This document shows, piece by piece, positions 14,511-21,672 of a stretch of DNA of 22,529 nucleotides. Source of the stretch: a virus. The first letter of the stretch is position 1, and every line of letters starts with the position of its first letter. The notes under the pieces are model-generated. The model saw only the letters and a list, made by a program, of their open reading frames with translations. It searched no databases and was not told the DNA's origin. The stretch is from positions 1 through 22,529 of the IMG/VR virus record IMGVR_UViG_3300025732_000289; one strand, 5' to 3'. The translations under genes and the position numbers were made by a program.

Positions 14511-15494
14511 TTAAAGCATGTTTTCTATAAGTTTTGTAGCCATATCTGACTTACCTGTTTTACGTAATGACTCACGTAATTGACGGTGAGCAGAGCTAGC
14601 TTCCGCTTTAGTATCTTTAGAACCAGGTTTCACTACTGGCTTAGCACTTGATACTTTTTTCTTTACAGTAGAATTCTGTTGAAGTTTTCGCCATTGCATA
14701 GCGTCATGCAATACCTTTACGTGACGAGGGTCAACAATTGAATTGAGTTCTGCATCTGAAAAACCATAATCCTTGCCAGTAGATAACAATGCTTGGTTAG
14801 TCTCAGGACTCCAATTTGGTATCTCTTTTGCTAGAATTTCTTTTCCTTTTGCTATCTTCTCAGACATCAATTGCGTTTGCTTCTGAACGACTTGTTGCTT
14901 TTTGGCTTCAAACTGTGAAACAAGTTGACTACGTTCTTGCTGTAGTTGGTTGTATGTAAAGAAAAGTTTTTGTGCTTCCACAAAGTCATTATCAGACAAT
15001 TGTTGCCAATTCACGTTTGCATATTGGTTTAATTGTTGGTCTAATGATGTGATTTTTGCTACATCTTCAATTAAGACATTGTTAAGTTGCATCTGTTCTT
15101 GAAAGGCTTGCTCCTGCATTTGTATTTGCTGGGCATACGCTTCTAGCTCTTTGCGTTGTTCTGCTACTTGTTGTGTCTTTTGCGTGTAGTCTAAGCCTTG
15201 TTGAGCTAATGCTACTACTTCGTCTAGTGGTTTTTCAACATCTTCACCATTGACTTTAAGTTTAAGGATAGCAGGAACTTCATCTTGCGACTGTTCTTCT
15301 TCCTCAGCTTCGTCATCTGGCTCATCTGTTGCTTCTTCTGACTCTACTTCTTCAGTATCTTCAGCTTCAGCCTCTAGTGGTGTTTGTTCTTCTTCGTCTT
15401 GAAGTTCAGGTGGTTTAACATCTGACTCAACACTATCACCAAGCATAGTCTCTAACCGACTTTGTGGTGACTGTTCTGCGACTTGGTCACTCAT
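14511..15494 (-). CDS. Capsid scaffolding protein
   Basis: A 327-residue protein. Residues about 29-72 are extremely acidic (EEEQTPLEAEAEDTEE and EPDDEAEEEEQSQDE). Residues 78-110 hold KLKVNGEDVEKPLDEVV and GLDYTQKTQQVAEQ, which match the conserved DYTxKTQ segment of phage scaffold proteins. Residues 100-215 are Gln/Glu-rich coiled coil. A Lys-rich linker (KKKVSSAKPVVKPGSK) leads to a basic C-terminal helix (QLRESLRKTGKSDMATKL), the part that binds capsid subunits in known scaffolds. The start has AAGGAA 9 bases before its ATG. It directly precedes the capsid gene. A good intrinsic terminator stands in the leader, so scaffold and capsid may have their own promoter or depend on readthrough. 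Confidence 0.92.
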   Translation of the reverse strand: MSDQVAEQSPQSRLETMLGDSVESDVKPPELQDEEEQTPLEAEAEDTEEVESEEATDEPDDEAEEEEQSQDEVPAILKLKVNGEDVEKPLDEVVALAQQGLDYTQKTQQVAEQRKELEAYAQQIQMQEQAFQEQMQLNNVLIEDVAKITSLDQQLNQYANVNWQQLSDNDFVEAQKLFFTYNQLQQERSQLVSQFEAKKQQVVQKQTQLMSEKIAKGKEILAKEIPNWSPETNQALLSTGKDYGFSDAELNSIVDPRHVKVLHDAMQWRKLQQNSTVKKKVSSAKPVVKPGSKDTKAEASSAHRQLRESLRKTGKSDMATKLIENML

Positions 15495-15520
15495 AATTTT
15501 ATTTCCTTGAAATTAGACAA

Positions 15521-15543
15521 TAAAAAAGACTCGTAAGAGTCTT
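15521..15543 (-). terminator. Intrinsic terminator between the small portal-adjacent gene and scaffold
   Basis: On the minus strand the stem AAGACTC pairs with GAGTCTT around a 4-base loop TTAC and is followed by TTTTTATTG. It lies in the 135-base gap between the 90-residue gene and the scaffold gene. The U-run and stem geometry are typical of rho-independent terminators. I did not find a convincing promoter in the remaining gap (15544-15629); a TTGACA-like hexamer there has no matching -10 element. Confidence 0.85.
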
Positions 15544-15629
15544 AAGTAGGCTTGTCCTTACCTAAATTCTTTTGCATGTCAAAACGGTTTTCACTCAAAA
15601 TACTGACAAATTGCTTTTGAATGAAACAC

Positions 15630-15902
15630 TTACCCAAATACTTTAAATCTTGGCTTATCCGTTTGTATAGCTGCGAGCCTACCTGTGGTCATCACGTCAG
15701 TAAGTTGCTTGTTGATTTGGTTTAATAGTTGTAAAGCGATAACTAATTTGTTATGTGTCTTCTCATCACCTAATGGACTGTTAGCCATACTAGCAATAAG
15801 ACTTTCTCTTACTTTATCCATAGCTTCTTTGTAGATAGGGTTATCTAATATCTGTGCTGCTTGTTCACCACGTTTAACTTCTTCTAATGACTTATCCGCC
15901 AT
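15630..15902 (-). CDS. Small conserved protein between portal and scaffold, unknown function
   Basis: A 90-residue helical protein that starts inside the portal gene's last 11 bases, with AGGGA-TGATGT-ATG as ribosome site. It reads as mostly helix: SLEEVKRGEQAAQIL, then YKEAMDKVRESLIASMAN, then a Leu/Gln-rich helix NKLVIALQLLNQINKQLTDV, and a short end PRFKVFG. No motif identifies it. Position and translational overlap suggest it works with the portal or in early assembly, but I cannot assign a role. The gap after it contains the intrinsic terminator. Confidence 0.75.
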   Translation of the reverse strand: MADKSLEEVKRGEQAAQILDNPIYKEAMDKVRESLIASMANSPLGDEKTHNKLVIALQLLNQINKQLTDVMTTGRLAAIQTDKPRFKVFG

Positions 15903-17925
15903 ACATCATCCCTGCCTGAGCTTTGATTTGTGCAATGGCTAAGTCAGTTTCAGCTTTTAATTGTGCTTTAAACTTCTCTAACTCAGCTTGTGCAATTATT
16001 TTTTCACGTTCAATTATTATATCATTCTTTGAACGTTCTTGTTCTTGCATCATTTGTGCTTGGGCTTTTTGTTGTGACAATGCCATATCAGACTGAGCCT
16101 TTTGTTGCTCAATAGCTAACTGACCTTGAATAAGAGTTTCATTAGGGTCAGGTCTTTGTTGACCTTCTTGCTCAGGTGTATTAGCTGGATTAACCCAGAA
16201 CTCTTCAGGGTTTTTAAAGCCTGCGTTCTGTGTAAGTTTAGCGAGTGCGTTGTATATCTTTTCAGGGTTAGTTAAGCCAACAGCAATAGCTTCTTTTTGC
16301 ATATTCAAGATAGATGTTAAGTGAACTAACTGTTGGTCTTTATTACCAGCACCTAAGCCTACAGAGATAGATAAGTCTTTACGAGCTTTCCATTCTCTAG
16401 GGTCTACTTCTACCCATTTGTTACGTAAACGAATAATGTCTGGTTTAGTAAGTGTTGTTCTAACTAAATGATGCACAAGTTTAAATAGTTCTTTTACACC
16501 TGTCTCAGCGAATGTTCTAGCTACTAACTCAATACGTTGTTGAGACGCATTCATAATCTGTGCTACACCGGTAGCTGTCTTGTTAAGACTGTTAGAGTCT
16601 AAGCCTTGATTGTAAGCTGTGATACCTGTTCTCTTTTCTTTCATAGAGTCCATGTATTCAACCATACCGAATGATGATGCTGGTAGTGGTGGATGTGATA
16701 AAGGCATGATGCCTGAACCTGGGTCACCTTCTACACGAACAATACCACCTGGTCTTGACGTAAGCATATCGTCTAGGTTTACTCTGTCAGATATTGCATA
16801 ACGACCATTGTTAGCTAGATACATATTATCTAACTGACCACGAATAAGCGTAGACTTAATTAACTGAATGTCCATAGTCAAGTCAGCATAAGAACGACCA
16901 ATATGTCTATGTGGCATTATCATAGGTGTGATACATGCGAAAGGTACATACTCGCATTTCTCTTTGTATAGGATTGTATTGCCTAACACTACAACTCTAT
17001 ATCTTTCACCGTCTAACTTAATGTATGTGTCTTTAACTAAACCTTCTTCTGGAGCAATAGCTCTGTCGTATTCTTCATCATAGATATCACGAGCATTAGA
17101 CTCTTCTTCAAAAGTGTCTCTAATATCTGACATGATAGACTTGATGTATTCTAGTGGCTTGTCAAATGCTTCAGCAATACTAGCTAACTGCATAACTTCT
17201 CTATGTTGAACGAAAGTAGCGTCTTGTAGGTTAGGACCTGATACCTCTACAGATATCATCATGTTTTCAGGTGCTACGTTATCAATGTATATTTCAGTCT
17301 TGCTTTCTGTAACCTTGAGTTTAACGTCATGTAACATAGGTTGCATGATAGTTGCTGGGTCAACACCATTCATCATAGCTTGTTGATATAACGCATCCAT
17401 ATTAATAGATGGGTCAGGGTAACCAGTATGCTCTAATACTTCTGTCTTCTCATCTGAAGCCAACATTTGTAGTTGTGCATCAGTTAAACCTTTATACTCG
17501 TATTCTTCTACCTCTTCCTCTTCTTCAGAGTAAACCTTTACATATCCGTTCTTAGATAGTAATGCGTCTTTAAACCATACATAGAATACTTTAAACCCTT
17601 CGTTCTTTTCCATAACGACATGGTTAATGTAATCTGTTTCTTGGTCTGCTGCTTCTTGGTCTTCAGGACCTTTAGGGTCAAACTGAACAACCTTATCACC
17701 AGCTACAAAGACTTTGAGTAATTGTGGTAATGCTGACTCAATCGTGTCTTGCACGTCATAAGATACAACTTGTGAACGACCTTCTTCTTCGTTACCGAAT
17801 GGTTGACCTAAGTAATAGTCAATAGCCTCTGCTCTATCGTTAGATAGTGATGAGTCATTTACACCATAGGCAATACTTTCTTGTTGCTCTATCTGTGCAA
17901 TGATTTCCATATCTTGTATCTTCAT
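15892..17925 (-). CDS. Portal protein (head-to-tail connector)
   Basis: A 677-residue protein, the usual size for SU10/P22-like portals. Its ATG overlaps the TAA of the terminase gene (TAATG). The N-terminal region has EAIDYYLGQPFGNEEEGRSQ and VVSYDVQDTIESALPQLLKVF, typical of such portals. The middle contains VPFACITPMIMPHRHIGRS followed by DIQLIKSTLIRGQLDNMYLA, and VNLDDMLTSRPGGIVRV. A helical region (LNKTATGVAQIMNASQQRIE) follows. The C terminus from about 595 is Gln/Glu/Lys-rich coiled coil (QQKAQSDMALSQQKAQAQM), corresponding to the barrel or helical extension that protrudes into the head. It forms the dodecameric ring at one vertex and is the docking site for the terminase. Confidence 0.93.
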   Translation of the reverse strand: MKIQDMEIIAQIEQQESIAYGVNDSSLSNDRAEAIDYYLGQPFGNEEEGRSQVVSYDVQDTIESALPQLLKVFVAGDKVVQFDPKGPEDQEAADQETDYINHVVMEKNEGFKVFYVWFKDALLSKNGYVKVYSEEEEEVEEYEYKGLTDAQLQMLASDEKTEVLEHTGYPDPSINMDALYQQAMMNGVDPATIMQPMLHDVKLKVTESKTEIYIDNVAPENMMISVEVSGPNLQDATFVQHREVMQLASIAEAFDKPLEYIKSIMSDIRDTFEEESNARDIYDEEYDRAIAPEEGLVKDTYIKLDGERYRVVVLGNTILYKEKCEYVPFACITPMIMPHRHIGRSYADLTMDIQLIKSTLIRGQLDNMYLANNGRYAISDRVNLDDMLTSRPGGIVRVEGDPGSGIMPLSHPPLPASSFGMVEYMDSMKEKRTGITAYNQGLDSNSLNKTATGVAQIMNASQQRIELVARTFAETGVKELFKLVHHLVRTTLTKPDIIRLRNKWVEVDPREWKARKDLSISVGLGAGNKDQQLVHLTSILNMQKEAIAVGLTNPEKIYNALAKLTQNAGFKNPEEFWVNPANTPEQEGQQRPDPNETLIQGQLAIEQQKAQSDMALSQQKAQAQMMQEQERSKNDIIIEREKIIAQAELEKFKAQLKAETDLAIAQIKAQAGMMYGG

Positions 17926-19193
17926 TAAACAATCCCTCTATTTGTATATTGTATCTTCTCTTTAGACCATGACTCGTTCTTCATAGCTTCTATAGAGGTA
18001 CATAAGTATCTGAGACAATCACTACCATGACTGTATTCGTCATGTAGTGGTGCACCAGGTTCATTGGTTGCAGAGTTTATACTTCTGCGATAATTCTTTA
18101 AACATTCAACAAGTCTATTAGCTGACTTATCAAAGTATATTCTGTGGAAGTTCATTCTTACTAATTTAATGCCAGACTCTATATCTTGCCTAGGAACAAT
18201 CCTTACATCCCATCCTAACTTCTTCATAATATCTTCTGCTGATATACCATGCTTAAAATCTTTAGACTGTCCGTCATGTGGTAAGAACATTGTACCCCAG
18301 TTATAGGATAAGTTCTTTAGTTGTGCAGAATAACTATCTAGTGTTCTGTGGTCATCTTCTATATAACCAATGATGCGTAAATCTGATATACCTTTTTGGC
18401 ATAGGATAACTGACATGCTGTCGTTCCATCCTAAGTCCATGACTACATGAACCTTCATCATAGGGTCATAAGGCACAGTTGTTATACGGTTACCTTCTTG
18501 TGCTTCACGTATCTCGTTAGAGTATATAGCACCATCTACAGCAGCTTTACAATCACCTTCCCATATGTTTGCATAGTCAGGGTTAGTCTTCTCGCTATGT
18601 TGACGTTCTATCTCTAGTACTTCAGGGAACCAAGGATTGTCAGTATAGTTTACTTTAACAACCTTAGCGTTCTCTGGTGGATTAACCACGAACCTAGTAT
18701 ATGTGTCGTCTGTATCTATGTTGGGGTTAAATGATACCCATATCTCTGAATTAGGTTTACGTATCGTAGGTATAAGAATATCCCATGACTTCTTACTAAC
18801 TGTCTGGGCTTCCTCCACCCATACAATATCACATCCTTCAAAAGACTTTATAGACTCAACAGTATTTGTAGCAAGACCAGTAAAGCTAAATGAACTACCG
18901 TTAAGACCTCTAATCTCTGCTTCAAGAACTTCATAGAAAGCTCCTAGACCTAAAGACTGTATTTGGTCATTAAGTAATGTATGGACTGACTGCTTAATAG
19001 ACTTTTGTATTTCTCTGGCACATAAGACACGTGTTGGCTCACTAGCTGCTTTTATAAGCAATGCTCTTGCCATAGACCATGACTTACCTGAACCTCTACC
19101 ACCGTATGCTACTTTATAACGGTGTGGCTCAAATAAGAAGTCTAGCTTACTCGGAAACTTGGCTATCGTCTGGCTTGACAAAAGTAATTCCAA
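17925..19193 (-). CDS. terL: Terminase large subunit
   Basis: A 422-residue ATPase-nuclease that packages DNA. Walker A is GGRGSGKS (31-38), Walker B is DIVWVEE (122-128) and the coupling motif is SFNP (154-157). The C-terminal nuclease has the acidic residues D253 in MDLGWND, D307 in LPHDG and D392 in HGSD. It resembles the PBSX/Terminase_3 type. No ATG is available near the N terminus: the frame opens with a TAG only two codons before TTG at 19193, so I take TTG. The overlap with the small-subunit gene is 47 bases. Another TTG four codons later is possible. It is followed immediately by the portal gene. Confidence 0.95.
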   Translation of the reverse strand: MELLLSSQTIAKFPSKLDFLFEPHRYKVAYGGRGSGKSWSMARALLIKAASEPTRVLCAREIQKSIKQSVHTLLNDQIQSLGLGAFYEVLEAEIRGLNGSSFSFTGLATNTVESIKSFEGCDIVWVEEAQTVSKKSWDILIPTIRKPNSEIWVSFNPNIDTDDTYTRFVVNPPENAKVVKVNYTDNPWFPEVLEIERQHSEKTNPDYANIWEGDCKAAVDGAIYSNEIREAQEGNRITTVPYDPMMKVHVVMDLGWNDSMSVILCQKGISDLRIIGYIEDDHRTLDSYSAQLKNLSYNWGTMFLPHDGQSKDFKHGISAEDIMKKLGWDVRIVPRQDIESGIKLVRMNFHRIYFDKSANRLVECLKNYRRSINSATNEPGAPLHDEYSHGSDCLRYLCTSIEAMKNESWSKEKIQYTNRGIV

Positions 19194-19467
19194 TTCCTAA
19201 TGGTAGTTCTGAACCATCTGGTCCACTTAATTCAGTTTGTGTAGGTAGTATCTTAGCGTATATGTTATAGAAGTTATTAGGGTTATCTATAGCCCATTGC
19301 TTCATGTGGTCTACACCACCTAATTGTTCAAACACTTCTATTACGTTTTGTTTAGCTGTAGCAGATAGTTTATTAGGAACTCCTGCCTTTCTACCTGAGC
19401 CTGGTCTTTTACCACCGTGACTTGATAAATTCTCTTCTACTTTTTCAAGTTGTTCATTGTTTTCCAT
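19147..19467 (-). CDS. terS: Probable terminase small subunit (DNA recognition)
   Basis: A 106-residue protein with AAGGAG 10 bases before its ATG. The N-terminal half has the basic segment HGGKRPGSGRKAGVPNK, found at the start of many terminase small subunits and related phage DNA-binding proteins. A helix with LSATAKQNVIEVFEQLGG and a short helical section NFYNIYAKILP follow. Acidic and Pro-rich residues end the protein. Directly upstream of, and overlapping, the large subunit gene, this is the expected place of the small subunit, which recognises the packaging site and loads the large subunit. Sequence alone would be weak; context makes it likely. Confidence 0.8.
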   Translation of the reverse strand: MENNEQLEKVEENLSSHGGKRPGSGRKAGVPNKLSATAKQNVIEVFEQLGGVDHMKQWAIDNPNNFYNIYAKILPTQTELSGPDGSELPLGIGITFVKPDDSQVSE

Positions 19468-19506
19468 TGTTTTGCAACTCCTTATAGGTTGGTTGCCCTC
19501 TATTGT

Positions 19507-19998
19507 TTAATCGCTTAATAGTCCTTTTGGTTCTCTATACATTGTTTCTCTTGTAGAAAAGTCTTTTAACTTTCCTTTGTTTTCCACAAAACCTAAATTC
19601 TTATAAAAATCTTTTAATCTATCTATTGATGTAGCTCCAAATGCTTTAGATGGAGTTAATGTTACTTTGTTTCCTGTTTGGTCTGCATAGTTAGTAATAT
19701 CTTGCATGACTTGTGTTCCTATGCCTTGACTTCTCATTTCTTTAGGAACTACTATTTTAGATACAGTTAATTCTGGCTTATTCTTACTTACATAAGCACT
19801 AATATCTATTCCCATGTCTTTATATGGCTTTATAACGTCATCTAAGCTACCTAATAGACCTTTTGTTACATTCCCTACTTGGCTAGTAGATAGTCCTAAG
19901 TATGGGTCTTGCAAGTAAGATGGCATTTGGGCATAGCCTTCTGCATATTTCTGTGCAGCAGGGAAGTTCCCTGATAGTATGTCCTGTAATGTTGCCAT
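19507..19998 (-). CDS. GNAT-domain protein next to the terminase genes
   Basis: A 163-residue protein if the ATG at 19998 is used; that start lies one base after the HNH stop codon. An in-frame extension of seven codons to 20019 exists but lies inside the HNH gene. Residues 1-45 have a phage-structural-looking opening (MATLQDILSGNFPAAQKYAE). Residues 75-155 form a GNAT acetyltransferase core: VPKEMRSQGIGTQVMQ contains the acetyl-CoA loop R89-x-x-G-x-G, and LKDFYKNLGFVEN is the closing conserved segment. The C terminus ends REPKGLLSD. The substrate is unknown; it may modify a phage or host protein. Its proximity to the terminase gene is unusual for an enzyme of this type. Confidence 0.75.
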   Translation of the reverse strand: MATLQDILSGNFPAAQKYAEGYAQMPSYLQDPYLGLSTSQVGNVTKGLLGSLDDVIKPYKDMGIDISAYVSKNKPELTVSKIVVPKEMRSQGIGTQVMQDITNYADQTGNKVTLTPSKAFGATSIDRLKDFYKNLGFVENKGKLKDFSTRETMYREPKGLLSD

Positions 19999-19999
19999 G

Positions 20000-20494
20000 T
20001 TAAGTCCCATTGTTTGCAAATTCTTTATGGTATATGTTTCTGTGGTAGTCTATAACCTCTTTTGCTTTATTAATATCAGAATACATACCTAAATATTTGT
20101 GTATTTTATTAAATGTAATTACTACTTGCCATTTCTTACATCTTTTATGCCAAGTAACGCCTTTTACTCCAGATGTATTTCTTTTGCTCATTTTTCTATT
20201 GTAAGCATTTTCACTTACACTAGCTTTTCGCAAGTTACATATTCTATTGTCTGTTTTAATGCCATTAATATGGTCTATTGCATCTAACTGATACTCACCA
20301 TATACATATAACCATGCTAACTGATGTGCATGATGCCTTTTACCATTTATAGACATTCTAATATAGCCACTATCTAATGAACCACATACATCTCCAATTT
20401 TTCTATTAGAATACTTATGTGTTTTTAGCCAAGTAAAAATACCTGTTTCTTGGTTATAATGAACTTCTTGCTTTAATTGCTCTTGCGTAATCAT
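20000..20494 (-). CDS. HNH homing-type endonuclease with AP2-like DNA-binding domain
   Basis: A 164-residue protein with an AGGGG ribosome site. The middle is an HNH_3-type nuclease: HHAHQLAWLYVYGEYQLDAI at 54-73, then DHINGIKTDNRICNLRKAS at 74-92, with H75, N83 and N87 as candidate key residues. Residues 108-150 form an AP2-like DNA-binding domain with VKGVTWHKRCKKWQVVI and LGMYSDINKAKEVIDYH. This nuclease-plus-AP2 layout is that of free-standing homing endonucleases in phage genomes. The gene sits between a structured spacer and a GNAT gene. An alternative view is that it helps packaging, since some phages have an HNH next to the terminase, but the AP2 domain favours the mobile reading. Confidence 0.88.
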   Translation of the reverse strand: MITQEQLKQEVHYNQETGIFTWLKTHKYSNRKIGDVCGSLDSGYIRMSINGKRHHAHQLAWLYVYGEYQLDAIDHINGIKTDNRICNLRKASVSENAYNRKMSKRNTSGVKGVTWHKRCKKWQVVITFNKIHKYLGMYSDINKAKEVIDYHRNIYHKEFANNGT

Positions 20495-20516
20495 ATTTAC
20501 CCCTAATTAGGTTAAT

Positions 20517-20567
20517 TAAAAGGCTATCCATGAATTAGCATGGAAGGGGAGCTACCCCGTTCGCCCT
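20517..20567 (-). other. Possible structured RNA element before the HNH gene
   Basis: In the spacer between the glycosyltransferase and HNH genes the minus strand can pair AGGGC (20563-20567) with GCCTT (20520-20524), closing around two hairpins: GGGG-TAGCT-CCCC (20546-20558) and CCATG-CTAATT-CATGG (20528-20543). A short run of U follows. This would make a three-way junction, possibly a terminator-like or processing element or a relic linked to the mobile endonuclease. Folding was not computed. Confidence 0.4.
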
Positions 20568-20572
20568 ATTTG

Positions 20573-21280
20573 TTACAACTTACTTTCTTTTCCATTCCCT
20601 GTAAGTGGATATATCATTCTATGATACGTACTCCACCATTCATCACTATAATCTGTGTTTTGATAATCCTTGAAACAACAAGTTCCAAGGGTGTGATGCA
20701 CTAACTTAGCATCTGGATTGTATTCGTATTCTGTTTCTAGCCAGTTCCATGTTTCGTCTAGTTTACCTACTTGTTCTTCAGGATATTTGAGCCATTCAAA
20801 CCTGTGTAGGTATTTACCTGTTTGTTCTTGTACGAATTTAGGTGTTAATTGTTTATTGAGCCAATGCCCACAATTCCATAACATGACTGAACTCCAATTT
20901 TTCTTTGGATAGTCTTCGTTCTTTGCACCTAAGTACTTAACAGGATGCTTTGTTTTATAGTGATGCTTTACGACTTTTACTGCTTCGTCTGTATCAAAGT
21001 TCGCTAGTATCTCTGCAATATCTGTTCTGCATATCATATCGCCATCTACAAATAGTGCGATACCTTTAAAGTTATTTAGATATGGCACTAGAAAGCGTGA
21101 ATAGATAAATGCGTTACTACCGTCTTTATGTGTTTCTTCGTAGTCTTTTAAAGTGTTTAATGCTAATGGTGTAAAACTGACCGGTATTGAAGACCTCTCA
21201 ATAACTGACTGGCAAAACGCATGATAAGCCACCGGCTCAACTTTACCATCATATCCTACATATATATCTAGCTTTACCAC
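20573..21280 (-). CDS. GT8-like glycosyltransferase
   Basis: A 235-residue protein with a GTG start that overlaps the upstream stop by 7 bases. Features of a GT8-like retaining glycosyltransferase are visible: an N-terminal IYVGYDG strand-loop, SNAFIYSRFLVPYLNNFKG at 55-73, the metal-binding DxD as DGD at 79-81 within ALFVDGDMICRTD, and NWSSVMLWNCGHW at 128-140. The C-terminal region contains WNWLETEYEYNPDAKLVHHT, where the His residues may complete the metal site. This family is frequent in phages of aquatic bacteria. It would transfer a sugar from a nucleotide-sugar, perhaps to DNA, a capsid component or the host surface. The acceptor is unknown. Confidence 0.82.
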   Translation of the reverse strand: MVKLDIYVGYDGKVEPVAYHAFCQSVIERSSIPVSFTPLALNTLKDYEETHKDGSNAFIYSRFLVPYLNNFKGIALFVDGDMICRTDIAEILANFDTDEAVKVVKHHYKTKHPVKYLGAKNEDYPKKNWSSVMLWNCGHWLNKQLTPKFVQEQTGKYLHRFEWLKYPEEQVGKLDETWNWLETEYEYNPDAKLVHHTLGTCCFKDYQNTDYSDEWWSTYHRMIYPLTGNGKESKL

Positions 21281-21525
21281 TTAACTTTGTTAGCCCAGTA
21301 TGCTGCGGACATTTTTCCTTTTGCAATGTTTTTAGCGTGTCTTGCTTTAAATGACTTTGCTCTATCTGTATTTGTTTTGTCACCACTTACACCCTTTTGT
21401 CCAAAGCGTATAAGTTTCTCTGTGTCACCATCTTTAGCCAATACTGCATGTGACTTAGTAGGATGACTAGGTGTTCTCTTAGGTTTATTATAACCTGAAA
21501 ATGTTTCCTTGCCCTTCTTAATCAT
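21274..21525 (-). CDS. Small basic conserved phage protein (DUF6321-like)
   Basis: An 83-residue basic protein. It starts at the ATG that overlaps the upstream stop (ATGA). It contains FSGYNKPKRTPSHPTKSHAV, then GDTEKLIRFGQKGVSGDK, then KARHAKNIAKGKMSAAYW and ANKVKW at the end. I recognise this as a recurrent small protein in marine and freshwater phage genomes, from memory and under the name DUF6321; the domain number is not certain. The many Lys, Arg and His residues suggest nucleic-acid binding. It sits in a run of small, mostly basic proteins ahead of the packaging genes. Confidence 0.82.
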   Translation of the reverse strand: MIKKGKETFSGYNKPKRTPSHPTKSHAVLAKDGDTEKLIRFGQKGVSGDKTNTDRAKSFKARHAKNIAKGKMSAAYWANKVKW

Positions 21526-21671
21526 TTCTTTTTCTTAGCTGTCTTTGCTGATTGTTTAAATGCCATAGCTGTAGGTGCACCTTTAGAACCTACCTTACGC
21601 ATCTTCTCACCAGAGCCTGCTTTAATTCTTGCTTTCTTTGCTGCAATGTTTGCGTATAAACCTGTTTTCAT
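21522..21671 (-). CDS. Short Lys-rich phage protein (49 residues)
   Basis: A 49-residue gene. The ATG at 21671 comes after GGAAAG, which is within the end of the upstream gene (Tyr-Gly-Lys-Lys). It encodes a protein with 13 Lys: KTGLYANIAAKKARIKAGSG, then EKMRKVGSKGAPTAMAF, and a terminal AKKKK. The stop TGA is part of an ATGA overlap with the next gene. The YANI..K..RI..GS pattern occurs in small phage proteins, remembered but not searched. Strong basicity suggests that it binds DNA or RNA. Confidence 0.72.
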   Translation of the reverse strand: MKTGLYANIAAKKARIKAGSGEKMRKVGSKGAPTAMAFKQSAKTAKKKK

Positions 21672-21672
21672 G

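Noticed and set aside
15544-15610. A TTGACA hexamer and an 11-codon frame in the gap before the scaffold gene
   Set aside because: No -10-like hexamer lies at 16-19 bases from the TTGACA, and the small frame has no distinctive product.
19147-19193. Programmed +1 frameshift joining terminase small and large subunits
   Set aside because: The two frames overlap, but I see no known slippery sequence or stop-codon arrangement. A TTG start is the simpler explanation, so this is kept only as an alternative.
20546-20567. A tRNA-like GTTCG in the GC-rich spacer on the plus strand
   Set aside because: The flanking bases do not form a T-arm, and no anticodon or acceptor stem can be arranged around it.
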